64,000 nt of DNA, taken from Catellatospora sp. KI3. GTDB lineage: Bacteria; Actinomycetota; Actinomycetes; Mycobacteriales; Micromonosporaceae. The notes beneath the pieces were generated by a model. The model was not told the DNA's origin. It saw nothing but the letters and a program-made list of their open reading frames with translations, and searched no databases. Positions 17,459 through 26,663 of the stretch are shown here, piece after piece. Both the position numbers and the translations under genes were made by a program. How positions within the stretch are numbered: position 1 is the stretch's first letter; each line of letters starts with the position of its first letter. The stretch lies in assembly GCF_029948125.1 (NCBI RefSeq), contig NZ_JASAMB010000028.1, positions 1 through 64,000 on the forward strand, read 5' to 3'.

Positions 17459-20026
17459 GTGCGCAAACCCGTTCTGATCGCCATCGCGGCGGTGGCCGGG
17501 CTCGTCGCCACGAGCCTCACCGCGGCCGGTGCGTCAGCCGACCCGCCCGAGCAGATCGTCAACGGCACCTTCGACTCGGGGCACGCCCCGTGGTGGGGTA
17601 CCAGCAACATCGCGCTCGACTCCAGCGGCGGCCAGCTCTGCGCCGACATCCCCGGCGGCACCGTGAACCCGTGGGACGTCATCATCGGGCAGGACAACGT
17701 CCCGCTGGTGGCCGGTGAGACCTATCAGTACAGCTTCAAGGCGAGCGCGACCCCCGACAAGGTCGGCAAGGCGCTCATCCAGCTGCCGGTGGATCCGTGG
17801 ACCCAGTTCCTGGCCGCGAATCCGCTGATGACGGGCACTGCCACCGTCTACTCGTACACCTTCACCGCGCCCGTCTCCCTACCGAACGCGCAGGTGGCGT
17901 TTCAGATCGGTGGCAGTGCCTCCCCCTGGCGGATCTGCCTGGACGACATCTCCCTCAAGGGCGGCGCCGCGCCCGAGGTGTACCAGCCCGACACGGGTCC
18001 GCGCGTGCGGGTCAACCAGGTGGGCTACCTGACCAAGGGCCCGAAGGGCGCCACCGTGGTCACCGAGGCCACCGGGGCGCTGCCGTGGCAGCTCAAGAAC
18101 AGCGGCGGCACGGTCGTGGCCTCCGGCAGCACCACCCCGCGCGGGGTGGACGCCAGCTCGGGGCAGAACGTGCAGTCGATCGACTTCAGCTCGTACGCGG
18201 TGGCCGGCACCGGCTACACCCTGGTCGCCGACGGTGAGACCAGCCGCCCGTTCGACCTGGCCGGCGACCTCTACGCCGGGCTGCGCGACGACGCGCTGAA
18301 GTTCTTCTACCCGCAGCGCTCCGGCATCGCCATCTCCGACGCGCTGCGCCCCGGCTACGGCCGCGCGGCCGGGCACGTCGGCGTGGCGCCGAACACCGGT
18401 GACGTGTCGGTGCCCTGCCAGCCGGGCGTCTGCGACTACCGCCTGGACGTCTCCGGCGGCTGGTACGACGCGGGAGACCACGGCAAGTACGTGGTCAACG
18501 GCGGCATCTCGGTGTTCCAGCTGCTCAACGAGTTCGAGCGGGGCAAGTACGCCGCGAGCGGCCAGGCGCCGTTCACCGACGGGCAGCTGAACACGCCCGA
18601 GAGCGGCAACGGCGTCCCGGACATCCTGGACGAGGCCCGCTGGGAGATGGAGTTCCTGCTCAAGATGCAGGTGCCGGCGGGCAACCCGCTGGCCGGCATG
18701 GCCCACCACAAGATCCACGACAGTGAGTGGACCGGCCTGCCGCTGCTGCCCGACCGCGACGACAAGCTGCGCGAGCTGCACCCGCCGTCGACGGCGGCGA
18801 CGCTGAACCTGGCCGCCACGGCCGCGCAGGCCGCTCGCGTCTACGCCTCGTACGACCCGGCCTTCGCCGCCCGCAGCCTGGCCGCGGCCCGGACCGCCTA
18901 CGCGGCGGCGCTGGCCCACCCGGCGATCTACGCGAGCACCTCCGACGGCACCGGCGGCGGCACGTACGACGACGTCAACGTCACCGACGAGTTCTACTGG
19001 GCAGCGGCGGAGCTGTTCCTGACCACCGGTGAGAACCAGTACCGCGACGCGGTGACCGCCTCGCCGCTGCACACGTCCGACATCTGGTCGGCGGGCGGCT
19101 TCGGCTGGCAGGGCGTGGCGGCTCTCGGCCGCATCGACCTGGCCACCCTGCCCAGCGCCCTGCCGAACCGGGCCGCCGTGCGCGCCTCGGTCGTGGCGGG
19201 CGCGGACAAGTACCTGGCCGACGGCGTCGCCCACCCGTACGGCGTGCCGTACGCCCCGGCGAACAACTCCTACGACTGGGGCTCCAACAGCGGGATCGTG
19301 AACAACATGATCGTGCTGGCGGCCGCGTACGACATCAGCGGCCAGCGCAAGTACGCCGAGGGCGTCGCCCGGGGCATGGACTACATCATGGGCCGCAACG
19401 CCCTGAACATGTCCTATGTCACCGGCTACGGCGAGGTGAACTCGCGCAACCAGCACAGCCGCTGGTACGCCCACTCGCTCAACCCGGACCTGCCCAACCC
19501 GCCCAAGGGCACGCTGTCGGGTGGCCCGAACTCGTCCATCCAGGACCCGGTCGCGCAGCAGAAGCTGGCCGGCTGCACGGGCCAGTTCTGCTACATCGAC
19601 TCGATCGACTCGTGGTCGACCAACGAGCTGACGATCAACTGGAACGCCCCGCTGGCCTGGATCGCCTCGTTCCTGGCCGGTCAGGGCGACGGTGCCGCCC
19701 CCGCCGCCGCCAAGTGCAAGGTGACCTACACCAAGTACACGCAGTGGGGTGACGGCTTCAACGCCCAGGTGACCCTCAAGAACACCGGCACCACCTCGGT
19801 CAACGGGTGGACGCTGCGCTGGTCGTTCCTGGGCGGCCAGTCGATCAAGAGCAGCTGGGACGCCGGGTTCGCCCAGTCCGGTGCCCAGGTCAGCGCGAGC
19901 AACCTGGCGTACAACAAGGTCATCGCGCCCGGCCAGACGGTGACCTTCGGTTTCGTCGGCAACCCCGCCACCGGGGCGAACCCGAACCCGGCCCTGTTCA
20001 CCCTGAACGGCGCCGCCTGCTCCTGA
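17459..20026 (+). CDS. Secreted multidomain endoglucanase (CBM4-like, GH9, CBM2)
   Basis: 855 residues from the GTG at 17459, with AAAGGA about 8 bases upstream. The signal peptide is cleaved after ASA27. Order: CBM4/9-type module (about 28-170, [14 protein letters not shown] to CLDDISL), Ig-like CelD_N domain (about 182-270, RVNQVGYL), GH9 catalytic domain (about 275-740) and a C-terminal CBM2 cellulose-binding module (753-855, bounded by two Cys). The GH9 nucleophile-activating Asp lies in DAGDHGKY (337-344), and the acid Glu is E723 in NELTINWN. It hydrolyses beta-1,4-glucan outside the cell. Expression should be cellobiose-inducible through the operator at 17358-17371. Confidence 0.96.
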   Translation: MRKPVLIAIAAVAGLVATSLTAAGASADPPEQIVNGTFDSGHAPWWGTSNIALDSSGGQLCADIPGGTVNPWDVIIGQDNVPLVAGETYQYSFKASATPDKVGKALIQLPVDPWTQFLAANPLMTGTATVYSYTFTAPVSLPNAQVAFQIGGSASPWRICLDDISLKGGAAPEVYQPDTGPRVRVNQVGYLTKGPKGATVVTEATGALPWQLKNSGGTVVASGSTTPRGVDASSGQNVQSIDFSSYAVAGTGYTLVADGETSRPFDLAGDLYAGLRDDALKFFYPQRSGIAISDALRPGYGRAAGHVGVAPNTGDVSVPCQPGVCDYRLDVSGGWYDAGDHGKYVVNGGISVFQLLNEFERGKYAASGQAPFTDGQLNTPESGNGVPDILDEARWEMEFLLKMQVPAGNPLAGMAHHKIHDSEWTGLPLLPDRDDKLRELHPPSTAATLNLAATAAQAARVYASYDPAFAARSLAAARTAYAAALAHPAIYASTSDGTGGGTYDDVNVTDEFYWAAAELFLTTGENQYRDAVTASPLHTSDIWSAGGFGWQGVAALGRIDLATLPSALPNRAAVRASVVAGADKYLADGVAHPYGVPYAPANNSYDWGSNSGIVNNMIVLAAAYDISGQRKYAEGVARGMDYIMGRNALNMSYVTGYGEVNSRNQHSRWYAHSLNPDLPNPPKGTLSGGPNSSIQDPVAQQKLAGCTGQFCYIDSIDSWSTNELTINWNAPLAWIASFLAGQGDGAAPAAAKCKVTYTKYTQWGDGFNAQVTLKNTGTTSVNGWTLRWSFLGGQSIKSSWDAGFAQSGAQVSASNLAYNKVIAPGQTVTFGFVGNPATGANPNPALFTLNGAACS

Positions 20027-20045
20027 ACCACCGCACTGCCTGAAA

Positions 20046-20085
20046 CCGGGGCGGTCGCGCGGCACCAGCCGCGCGGCCGCCCCGG
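20046..20085 (+). terminator. Hairpin terminator after the GH9 gene
   Basis: 18-base arms (20046-20063 and 20068-20085) with one G-U position and an ACCA loop, 19 bases past the cellulase stop. GC-rich, no T-run. Confidence 0.75.
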
Positions 20086-20161
20086 CCCGGTTGCGGCCCC
20101 GGTGCGCCGCACGGTCCTGTTTGCGCCGCGAGCGCTGGTCACGTTTCGGTAGCCTCAGCTT

Positions 20162-21736
20162 ATGAGCCTCGAATCCCTCGACGCCCCGATCGTGGCCGTC
20201 ACGGTCTTCCCCGACCGCGCCCGGGTCACCCGCCGGGGCACGGTGACCCTGCCCGCGGGTGAGCACCGGGTCCCCTGTGGACCGCTGCCGCTGGGCCTGC
20301 TGCGCGACTCCGTCCGGGTCTCCGGGCACGGCCCGGCCGCCGTCGCCGGCGTCAACGTGATCACCCGCCGCGAAGCGGCCAGCGACGACGCCACCGTGTC
20401 GGCGCTGGAGGCGCAGCTGCGCGAGATCGAGGCGCGCGTCGCCGAGCTGCTCGACGCCGACACCGTGGCCGTGTCCCGGGAGCGGTTCCTGGCCCGGCTC
20501 GCGATGCGCGGTGCGGGCAACCTGGCCACCGGCGAGGTCGCCGCGGCGGCCCGGTTCGCCGACGGCCTGGACGAGCAGCTCACCGCGCTGCACCGCGACC
20601 GCCGCCTGCGCGAGCAGGAGCGCACCGAGCTGCACAAGCGGCGCGAGGCCGTCGAGCGGCGGCTGATGGACCTGCGCGGCAGCGCCCGCCCCGACCGCCT
20701 GCTGGCCGAGATCCTGCTGGAGGTCGACGAGGGCGGCGGCGAGGTCGAGCTCGAGCTGACCTACCTGGTCCCGGGCGCGAGCTGGACCAGTGGGTACGAC
20801 CTGCGCCTGGCCGGTGACCGGCTCGCCCTCACCTGGCACGGCATGATCACCCAGCGGACCGGGGAGGACTGGCCCGAGTGCCGGCTGCGCCTGTCCACCG
20901 CCCGCCCGGCGGGCGCGCTGACCGTGCCCGAGCTCGACCCGTGGTTCGTCGACGTGTTCCACCCGGCGCCCCCGCAGCTGTACGGCATGACGATGGCCGG
21001 GGCGCCGATGCCCGCCGCGGCGATGCCCGCCCCCGCCCCGGGCGGCCCGCCGATGCAGGCCATGGCGCCCAAGGCGCGGGCCGCGGTGCGGGAGACCAGC
21101 GCGGCGGTGGAGGAGGGGCCGGTCGCGGCGACGTACACCCCGCTCAAGTCGGTGGCCGTGCCCGCCGACGGCACCGCGCACCGCACCCTGATCGCGACCT
21201 TCGACCTGGAGGCCCGCCTCGACCACATCACCGCGCCGGTACGCGCCCAGGAGGCGACCCTGCGCGCCACGGTGCGCAACACCTCCGGGCACACGCTGCC
21301 GCCCGGCCAGGCGGCGCTGTTCCACGAGGGCGACTTCGTCGGCTCGACCCGGCTGGAGCCGTGGGCGCCGCTGGAGGAGCGCGAGCTGGCCCTGGGCGTC
21401 GACGACCGGGTGCGGGTGGAGCGGGAGCTGGTGCGCCGGGCCGCGAGCAAGGCGACCCTCGGCTCGACCCGGCGTACGGACGCCGAGTACAAGCTCACCA
21501 TCACCAACCACAGCCCGCGCCCGGTCTCGATGACGGTGCTGGACCAGCTGCCGGTCTCCCGCGACCCGCAGATCACGGTACGTGAGCTGCACGCCAAGCC
21601 CGAGCCCGCCGAGCGCTCCGAACTGGGCGTACTCACCTGGAAACTGGCCCTGCAGCCCGGCACGACCGCGGAGATCCAGTTCGGCCTCCGGGTGGAGTCC
21701 GCCAAGGGCGTGGAGATCGCGGGCTGGCGCGACTGA
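20162..21736 (+). CDS. Mucoidy-inhibitor MuiA-like protein (DUF4140/DUF4139)
   Basis: 524 residues, typical for the family. The N-terminal DUF4140 region (about 10-100, VAVTVFPDRARVTRRGTV) is followed by a coiled-coil-like stretch rich in Glu/Arg/Leu (about 80-175). The DUF4139 beta domain (about 190-520) includes VELELTYLVPGASWTSGYDLR, a low-complexity Ala/Pro/Met loop (about 280-305) and the terminal KLALQPGTTAEIQFGLRVE. The name comes from a gene affecting mucoid growth; the biochemical role is unknown. No signal peptide is seen. It stands alone between the cellulase and a convergent phosphoesterase and is closed by an R1-family hairpin. Confidence 0.85.
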   Translation: MSLESLDAPIVAVTVFPDRARVTRRGTVTLPAGEHRVPCGPLPLGLLRDSVRVSGHGPAAVAGVNVITRREAASDDATVSALEAQLREIEARVAELLDADTVAVSRERFLARLAMRGAGNLATGEVAAAARFADGLDEQLTALHRDRRLREQERTELHKRREAVERRLMDLRGSARPDRLLAEILLEVDEGGGEVELELTYLVPGASWTSGYDLRLAGDRLALTWHGMITQRTGEDWPECRLRLSTARPAGALTVPELDPWFVDVFHPAPPQLYGMTMAGAPMPAAAMPAPAPGGPPMQAMAPKARAAVRETSAAVEEGPVAATYTPLKSVAVPADGTAHRTLIATFDLEARLDHITAPVRAQEATLRATVRNTSGHTLPPGQAALFHEGDFVGSTRLEPWAPLEERELALGVDDRVRVERELVRRAASKATLGSTRRTDAEYKLTITNHSPRPVSMTVLDQLPVSRDPQITVRELHAKPEPAERSELGVLTWKLALQPGTTAEIQFGLRVESAKGVEIAGWRD

Positions 21737-21769
21737 CCCCGCTCCGGGCCTGCGCCGCCCCGGCTTGCT

Positions 21770-21834
21770 ATTGACGCTGGCCTATCTAGAGGATGAATTT
21801 CGGGAATCCGTCTTCTAGATAGGCCAGCGTCGAT
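21770..21834. repeat. R1-family intergenic hairpin, copy 1
   Basis: Arms 21770-21790 and 21814-21834 pair along 21 bases (one G-U) and contain GGCCTATCTAGA/TCTAGATAGGCC. The 23-base loop includes TTTCGGG. It lies between convergent genes. Related copies are at 52029-52094, 57438-57502 and, diverged, 28120-28200. Confidence 0.9.
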
Positions 21835-21890
21835 TTAAGGCGGAGCGGGAAGCGGGGGCGCTGCCGCCGTCAGGCAGGTGGGGCGGGTGG

Positions 21891-22796
21891 TCAGTGGCAG
21901 GTGGCGGTGCCGGTGTCGGTGAAGGTGGAGCCGGGCTGGGCGACGAACTTCCAGTCGTAGCTGTCCTCGTGCAGGCTCAGCTTGAGCACCCCGAAGTCCT
22001 TCGCGTCACGGGCCTTCGAGTTCGGCGCCGGGTGGCGGCCGAAGCCGTTGAGCCCGCCGCCGCCCGTACCGACGATGAACTGGGCGATGCCCTTCGGGTC
22101 GGCCTTGCCGTCGGGGTCCTGCGGCGCGAACCGCTCGTAGTTGTGGTTGTGGCCGTTGAGCACCACGTCCACGCCGTGCTCGTGCAGCACGTCCCAGAAC
22201 GGCTTGACCCGCGGCTCGGAGTGGTGCTTGCTGCCCGAGGTGAACAGCGGGTGGTGGAACATCGCCACCTGGCACTTGGCGTCGCTGTCGTCGAGCTCGT
22301 CGTCCAGCCACTCCAGCTGCTCGGAGTCGTCGTCGCAGTCGATGACGTCGCAGGTCGAGTTCAGCACCAGCACCTGCCAGCCGTTGAGCTCGTACGAGTA
22401 CCAGCCCTTGCCCTCCGGCCCGGCCGCCTTGCCGAAGTAGTCGTAGTACGGGCCGCCCTCGTCGGTGCGGGAGTCGTGGTTGCCGATGGCGGGCCGGGTG
22501 CGGTCGCGGTGCCGTCCCCAGTAGGGCTCGTAGCACTTCTGGAACTGGGCGGCGGTGCCCGCGACGTACGCGTTGTCGCCGAGGGTGAACACGGTGCCCG
22601 GGATCCGGTCGAGCAGTTTGGCCGTGATCTCGTCGCCGTCGCTGGCGCAGCTGCCGATGTCGCCGGCGCCGACGAGCACCGCCGGCTCGTCGGCCTTCTT
22701 CGCGTGGTCCGGCCCCGCCGCCGCCGGGACGGCGGCGAGCGCCAGCAGTCCGGCGCCGAGCAGGGAGTACAGGATCGGAAGACATGGTTTAGCCAT
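21891..22796 (-). CDS. Secreted metallophosphoesterase
   Basis: 301 residues from the ATG at 22796, which begins a clear signal peptide (MAKPCLPILYSLLGAGLLAL, cleavage near AAAG). Calcineurin-like metal motifs appear in order: GAGDIG, GDNAY, GNHD, HHPLF and GHNHNYER, the set of purple-acid-phosphatase-like enzymes. The protein is extracytoplasmic and probably hydrolyses phosphomonoesters or diesters. Cysteine pairs (CASDGD, CDVIDCDDD) suggest disulfides. It is convergent with the MuiA-like gene and divergent from the fused E1 dehydrogenase. A substrate is not evident, and no Pho box was identified. Confidence 0.9.
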   Translation of the reverse strand: MAKPCLPILYSLLGAGLLALAAVPAAAGPDHAKKADEPAVLVGAGDIGSCASDGDEITAKLLDRIPGTVFTLGDNAYVAGTAAQFQKCYEPYWGRHRDRTRPAIGNHDSRTDEGGPYYDYFGKAAGPEGKGWYSYELNGWQVLVLNSTCDVIDCDDDSEQLEWLDDELDDSDAKCQVAMFHHPLFTSGSKHHSEPRVKPFWDVLHEHGVDVVLNGHNHNYERFAPQDPDGKADPKGIAQFIVGTGGGGLNGFGRHPAPNSKARDAKDFGVLKLSLHEDSYDWKFVAQPGSTFTDTGTATCH

Positions 22797-22910
22797 GGGC
22801 CCGATTATCGTCAGGAACCAGACAATAAGGGTATTTCGGCAGGCCGCCACGCGTGTCTGATCCGCGATCCGACTGGTTGCCTGTCACCCTCCTGGGTCAT
22901 GCTGTGCAGC

Positions 22911-25220
22911 GTGAGCACCTCTCATGATCTCGACGAACGGTTCCGCGGCGCGCTGACAGCCTGGTCCACCCAGCCCGCCACCACCCCGGTCGCCGATCCG
23001 CATGCGACGGTGCGCGGCGACAGCGGGCTGACCGCCGCCCAGGCCCGCGAGCTGTTCGACGCCCAGGTCACCAGCCGCCACCTCGATCTGGCCGCGCGCC
23101 GTCTGCGCGCCGACGGGGCGGGCTTCTACACCATCGGCTCGGCCGGGCACGAGGGCAACGCGGCCGTCGCCGCCGCGCTGCGGCCCACCGACCCGGCGCT
23201 GCTGCACTACCGCTCCGGCGCGTTCTACTGCGCCCGCGCCGGGCAGCTGGCCGAGGGCAAGGTCGACCCGATCCGCGACGTGCTGCGCGGCATCACCGCC
23301 AGCGCCGCCGAGCCGATCGCGGGCGGGCGGCACAAGGTCTTCGGCAGTACCGAGCTGAACATCATCCCGACCACCTCGACCATCGCCTCGCACCTGCCGC
23401 GGGCGGTCGGGCTGGCGTTCGCGATCGAGCGGGCCCGGCAGGGCGCGGACGCGCTGCGGGCCGGGCGGCACGCCGCACCCGAGCTGGACACGCCGCTGCC
23501 GCCGTGGCCGCGCGACGCGATCGCGGTCTGCTCGTTCGGCGACGCCTCGGTCAACCACGCCAGCGCCGCCGCCGCGTTCAACACCGCGGGCTGGTCGGAC
23601 TTCACCGGGCTGCGGCTGCCGCTGCTGTTCGTGTGCGAGGACAACGGGCTGGGCATCAGCGTCCGCTCGCCCGCCGGCTGGGTCGGCGCGGCTCTGAAGG
23701 CCCGCCCCGGGCTGCGCTACCACCATGCCGACGGGTGCGACCTGGCGCAGACGTACGCGGTGGCCCGCTCGGCCGTGGCCTGGGTCCGTCGCCACCGCCG
23801 CCCCGCCGTGCTGCACCTGCGTACGGTACGGCTGATGGGCCACGCCGGGGCCGACGCCGAGCTGGCCTACCGCGCCCCGGCCGAGATCGAGCACGACCTG
23901 GCGCTGGACCCGCTGCTGCGCACCGCCCGACTGCTCATCGACTCCGGCCAGGCCACCGCACCGGAGCTGCTCAGCCGCTACGACGAGCTCGGCTGGCGGG
24001 TGCGGCACGCCGCCGCCCAGGTGCGCGAGGAGCCGAAGCTGGCCTCGGCGGCCGAGGTGGTCGCCCCGCTGGCGCCGCGCCGCCCGCTGCGGGTGGCCCG
24101 CAGCGTCACCCGGGCGGGTGAACGGGCGGCGGGGGCGCTGCTGGCCGCCCGCGCCGAGAGCTTCGGCGGTACGCCGCCCGAGCGCGGCGGGGCGCAGACC
24201 CTGGCCCAGGCGATCAACGCCACGCTGGCCGACCTGCTGCTGGCGTACCCGCAGGCGCTGGTGTTCGGCGAGGACGTGGCCCGCAAGGGCGGCGTGTACG
24301 GGGTGACCAAGGGGCTGCGCGACCGCTTCGGCCCGGCCCGGGTCTTCGACACGCTGCTCGACGAGACGTCCATCCTCGGCCTCGGGCTGGGCGCCGGGCT
24401 GGGCGGGATGCTGCCGATCCCGGAGATCCAGTACCTGGCGTACCTGCACAACGCCGAGGACCAGCTGCGCGGCGAGGCGGCCAGCATGCGGTTCTTCTCG
24501 CAGGGGGCGTACCGCAACCCGATGGTGGTCCGCATCGCCGGGCTGGCGTACCAGAAGGGCTTCGGCGGGCACTTCCACAACGACCACTCGGTGGCCGTCC
24601 TGCGCGACATCCCCGGTCTGGTCGTGGCCGCCCCGGCCCGACCCGACGACGCCGCCGCGATGCTGCGCACCTGCGTCGCCGCGGCCGAGGTCGACGGGAC
24701 GGTCAGCGTGTTCCTGGAGCCGATCGCGCTGTACCACACGCGTGACCTGCACCACGACGGCGACGGCGGCTGGACCGCGCCCTACGCCCCGCCCGCGCGC
24801 TGGGGCGACACGCACGTGCCCGTCGGCCGCGCCCGCGGCTACAGCTTCGGCAGCACCGACGAGCTGACCATCATCACCTTCGGCAACGGCGTACGCATGT
24901 CGCTGCGGGTCGCGGCCCGGCTGGCCGAGGCGGGCCACGGCTGCCGCGTCGTGGACCTGCGCTGGCTGGCCCCGCTGCCGGTCGCCGACATCGTCCGCGA
25001 GGCCGCCGCGACCGGCCGGGTGCTGGTCGTCGACGAGACCCGCCGCACCGGCGGCGTCGCCGAGGGCGTGCTGGCCACCCTGGTCGACGCCGGGTACGTC
25101 GGCCTCGCCCGGCGCATCGCCGCCGTGGACACCTTCCTGCCCCTGGGCCCGGCCGCAGACCACGTCCTGGTCGGCGAGGACGCCATCGAACGGGCCGCCA
25201 GGGCGCTGCTCGCCGCGTAG
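22911..25220 (+). CDS. Fused 2-oxoacid dehydrogenase E1 (alpha plus beta in one chain)
   Basis: 769 residues from the GTG at 22911 (VSTSHDLDERF); an ATG at 22899 is the alternative and neither has a strong ribosome site. The N-terminal half (about 35-385) is an E1-alpha domain, with ThDP motif GDASVNHASAAAAFN (from 210) ending CEDN. The C-terminal half (about 425-769) is E1-beta: QTLAQAINATLADLL, FGEDVARKGGVYGVTKGL, GGHFHNDHSV and VLVVDETRRTGG. Separate alpha and beta genes are the norm for this E1 class. No E2 or E3 gene is adjacent, so the partner core and substrate (pyruvate, branched-chain or acetoin) are open. Confidence 0.9.
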   Translation: MSTSHDLDERFRGALTAWSTQPATTPVADPHATVRGDSGLTAAQARELFDAQVTSRHLDLAARRLRADGAGFYTIGSAGHEGNAAVAAALRPTDPALLHYRSGAFYCARAGQLAEGKVDPIRDVLRGITASAAEPIAGGRHKVFGSTELNIIPTTSTIASHLPRAVGLAFAIERARQGADALRAGRHAAPELDTPLPPWPRDAIAVCSFGDASVNHASAAAAFNTAGWSDFTGLRLPLLFVCEDNGLGISVRSPAGWVGAALKARPGLRYHHADGCDLAQTYAVARSAVAWVRRHRRPAVLHLRTVRLMGHAGADAELAYRAPAEIEHDLALDPLLRTARLLIDSGQATAPELLSRYDELGWRVRHAAAQVREEPKLASAAEVVAPLAPRRPLRVARSVTRAGERAAGALLAARAESFGGTPPERGGAQTLAQAINATLADLLLAYPQALVFGEDVARKGGVYGVTKGLRDRFGPARVFDTLLDETSILGLGLGAGLGGMLPIPEIQYLAYLHNAEDQLRGEAASMRFFSQGAYRNPMVVRIAGLAYQKGFGGHFHNDHSVAVLRDIPGLVVAAPARPDDAAAMLRTCVAAAEVDGTVSVFLEPIALYHTRDLHHDGDGGWTAPYAPPARWGDTHVPVGRARGYSFGSTDELTIITFGNGVRMSLRVAARLAEAGHGCRVVDLRWLAPLPVADIVREAAATGRVLVVDETRRTGGVAEGVLATLVDAGYVGLARRIAAVDTFLPLGPAADHVLVGEDAIERAARALLAA

Positions 25221-25435
25221 CGGGCTTCTTCGCCGATGCGGTCGGCGGCCGGTCGCAGGGGGTGTGTGCGGGCCTTTTTCGGGACCCGCGCGGTGTGCCA
25301 CTTGCGCTGGGGGCTAGAACTGTGTGGACTACCGGCAGTCGGCTGTGACGCCGACGACAATGGCAACAGAACGCGAAGGGCACGTGAACCCGCCACGGGG
25401 CGGGCGTGCGCGAACGGAAGAGGAGGCACGCGACA

Positions 25436-25879
25436 GTGAGCGCGACCGCTGGTCAGGCCGCCGAGGGCGTACGCAGCCTGGCGGACCGGTTCGGTATCGA
25501 GCCGGACATGGTGGTCATGGAGATGGGGTACGACGACGACGTCGACTTCGAGCTCCGTGACGCCCTGGCCGAGGCATGCGGATCAGATTTGGTGGACGAG
25601 GACACCGACGAGGTCGTCGACGCGGTGCTGGTGTGGTACCGCGAGGACGACGGGGACCTGGTCGACCTGCTCGTCGACGCCATCGCCCCACTCGCCGAGA
25701 GCGGCGTGGTGTGGCTGCTGACGCCCAAGTCGGGCCGGCCCGGACACGTCGAGCCGAGCGAGATCGCCGAGGCGGCACCCACCGCCGGGCTCACCCAGAC
25801 TTCCACCCTCAGCGCCGGCAAGGACTGGAGCGCGGCGCGGTTGGTGGCACCGAAGGCGGCGCGCGCCCCCAAGCGCTGA
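25436..25879 (+). CDS. DUF3052 family protein
   Basis: 147 residues. The GTG at 25436 follows AGGAGG (25421-25426) at 9 bases. The protein is strongly acidic in its first half (MGYDDDVDFELRDALAEACG, DLVDEDTDEVVDAV), then has a Rossmann-like strand WLLTPKSGRPGHVEPSEIAEAA and ends SAGKDWSAARLVAPK. This pattern matches actinobacterial DUF3052 proteins, whose function is unknown. It precedes the AhpE-like peroxiredoxin, an association I recall from mycobacteria (Rv2239c next to ahpE), suggesting a link to redox homeostasis, but that is inference. Confidence 0.88.
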   Translation: MSATAGQAAEGVRSLADRFGIEPDMVVMEMGYDDDVDFELRDALAEACGSDLVDEDTDEVVDAVLVWYREDDGDLVDLLVDAIAPLAESGVVWLLTPKSGRPGHVEPSEIAEAAPTAGLTQTSTLSAGKDWSAARLVAPKAARAPKR

Positions 25880-26016
25880 CGTCGGCCGCCGTCGCAGCGG
25901 CCTGCCCCACCCGGCAGGCCGCCAGCCACGCCTGCGATCATCATGGGCGGCGCGGTCGGCGGGCGGCTCTGCCCGCGCCCGAGGCAGCAGTCGCCGCGGC
26001 TTCAGGGGGAGACACC

Positions 26017-26472
26017 ATGATCGAGGTCGGGACGCAGGCACCGGACTTCGTGCTGAAGGACCAGAACAACCAGGAAGTGCGGCTGTCGGACTTCCGGGGC
26101 GCCAAGAACGTGCTGCTGGTCTTCTACCCGCTCGCCTTCACCGGCATCTGCCAGGGCGAGCTCTGCTCGGTCCGCGACAACATCGGCGACTTCGCCAACG
26201 ACACGACCCAGGTGCTGTCGGTCAGCGTCGACTCCGTCTTCGCCCACAAAGTATGGGCCGACCAGCAGGGTTACGACTTCCCGCTGCTGGCCGACTTCTG
26301 GCCGCACGGCGAGACGGCCCAGGCGTACGGGGTCTTCAACGACGAGCGCGGGTTCGCCAACCGGGGCACCTTCGTGATCGACCGCGAGGGCGTCGTCCAG
26401 TACGCCGAGATGAACCTGCCCGGCGAGGCGCGCGATCAGGACGGCTGGCGCAAGGCCCTCGCCGCGCTGTGA
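26017..26472 (+). CDS. ahpE: AhpE-like peroxiredoxin
   Basis: 151 residues, single thioredoxin-fold domain. PLAFTGICQGELC holds the peroxidatic Cys45 in the PxxxTxxC context, with Arg in the late part of the domain (NRGTFVIDREG). The enzyme reduces hydroperoxides and peroxynitrite in the cytoplasm. Mycobacterial AhpE is described as one-Cys. Here a second cysteine, C50, sits five residues after C45, the spacing of the resolving Cys in some BCP-type enzymes, so an intramolecular disulfide is possible. A G-rich site (GGGGGAG) precedes the ATG. It lies downstream of DUF3052 with a 137-base gap. Confidence 0.93.
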   Translation: MIEVGTQAPDFVLKDQNNQEVRLSDFRGAKNVLLVFYPLAFTGICQGELCSVRDNIGDFANDTTQVLSVSVDSVFAHKVWADQQGYDFPLLADFWPHGETAQAYGVFNDERGFANRGTFVIDREGVVQYAEMNLPGEARDQDGWRKALAAL

Positions 26473-26554
26473 TCTCCTCCGGTGCGCCGGGGTTTCGAGA
26501 TTCCGGCGCACCATCAGGTAGGATGTCCGGGTTCCGTGCGGGCGCCTGCCCACC

Positions 26555-26626
26555 GGGCGCGTAGCTCAGCGGGAGAGCATCCGCCTTACAAGCGGAGGGT
26601 CGCAGGTTCGAACCCTGCCGCGCCCA
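26555..26626 (+). tRNA. tRNA-Val (anticodon UAC)
   Basis: 72 nucleotides with a complete cloverleaf: acceptor GGGCGCG/CGCGCCC (26555-26561 and 26619-26625) with discriminator A26626, D arm around AGCTCAGCGGGAGAGC, anticodon stem TCCGC/GCGGA with loop CTTACAA (anticodon TAC at 26587-26589), and T arm GCAGG-TTCGAAC-CCTGC. CCA is not encoded. It sits between the peroxiredoxin and polyprenol-phosphomannose synthase genes. Confidence 0.98.
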
Positions 26627-26663
26627 CTTCACGTGCCGATTCCGGCCAAACCCAAAGGTGATC

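Noticed and set aside
17879-21592. A minus-strand open frame of over 1200 codons across the cellulase and MuiA-like genes
   Set aside because: It is the antisense shadow of two well-supported plus-strand genes: Arg/Gly/His/Val-rich, no motifs, no ribosome site. Long antisense frames are expected at this GC content.
21894-22910. N-terminal extension of the fused E1 dehydrogenase by about 340 codons
   Set aside because: The open frame continues upstream, but that part is antisense to the secreted phosphoesterase and is low complexity; the family N terminus is reached at 22911.
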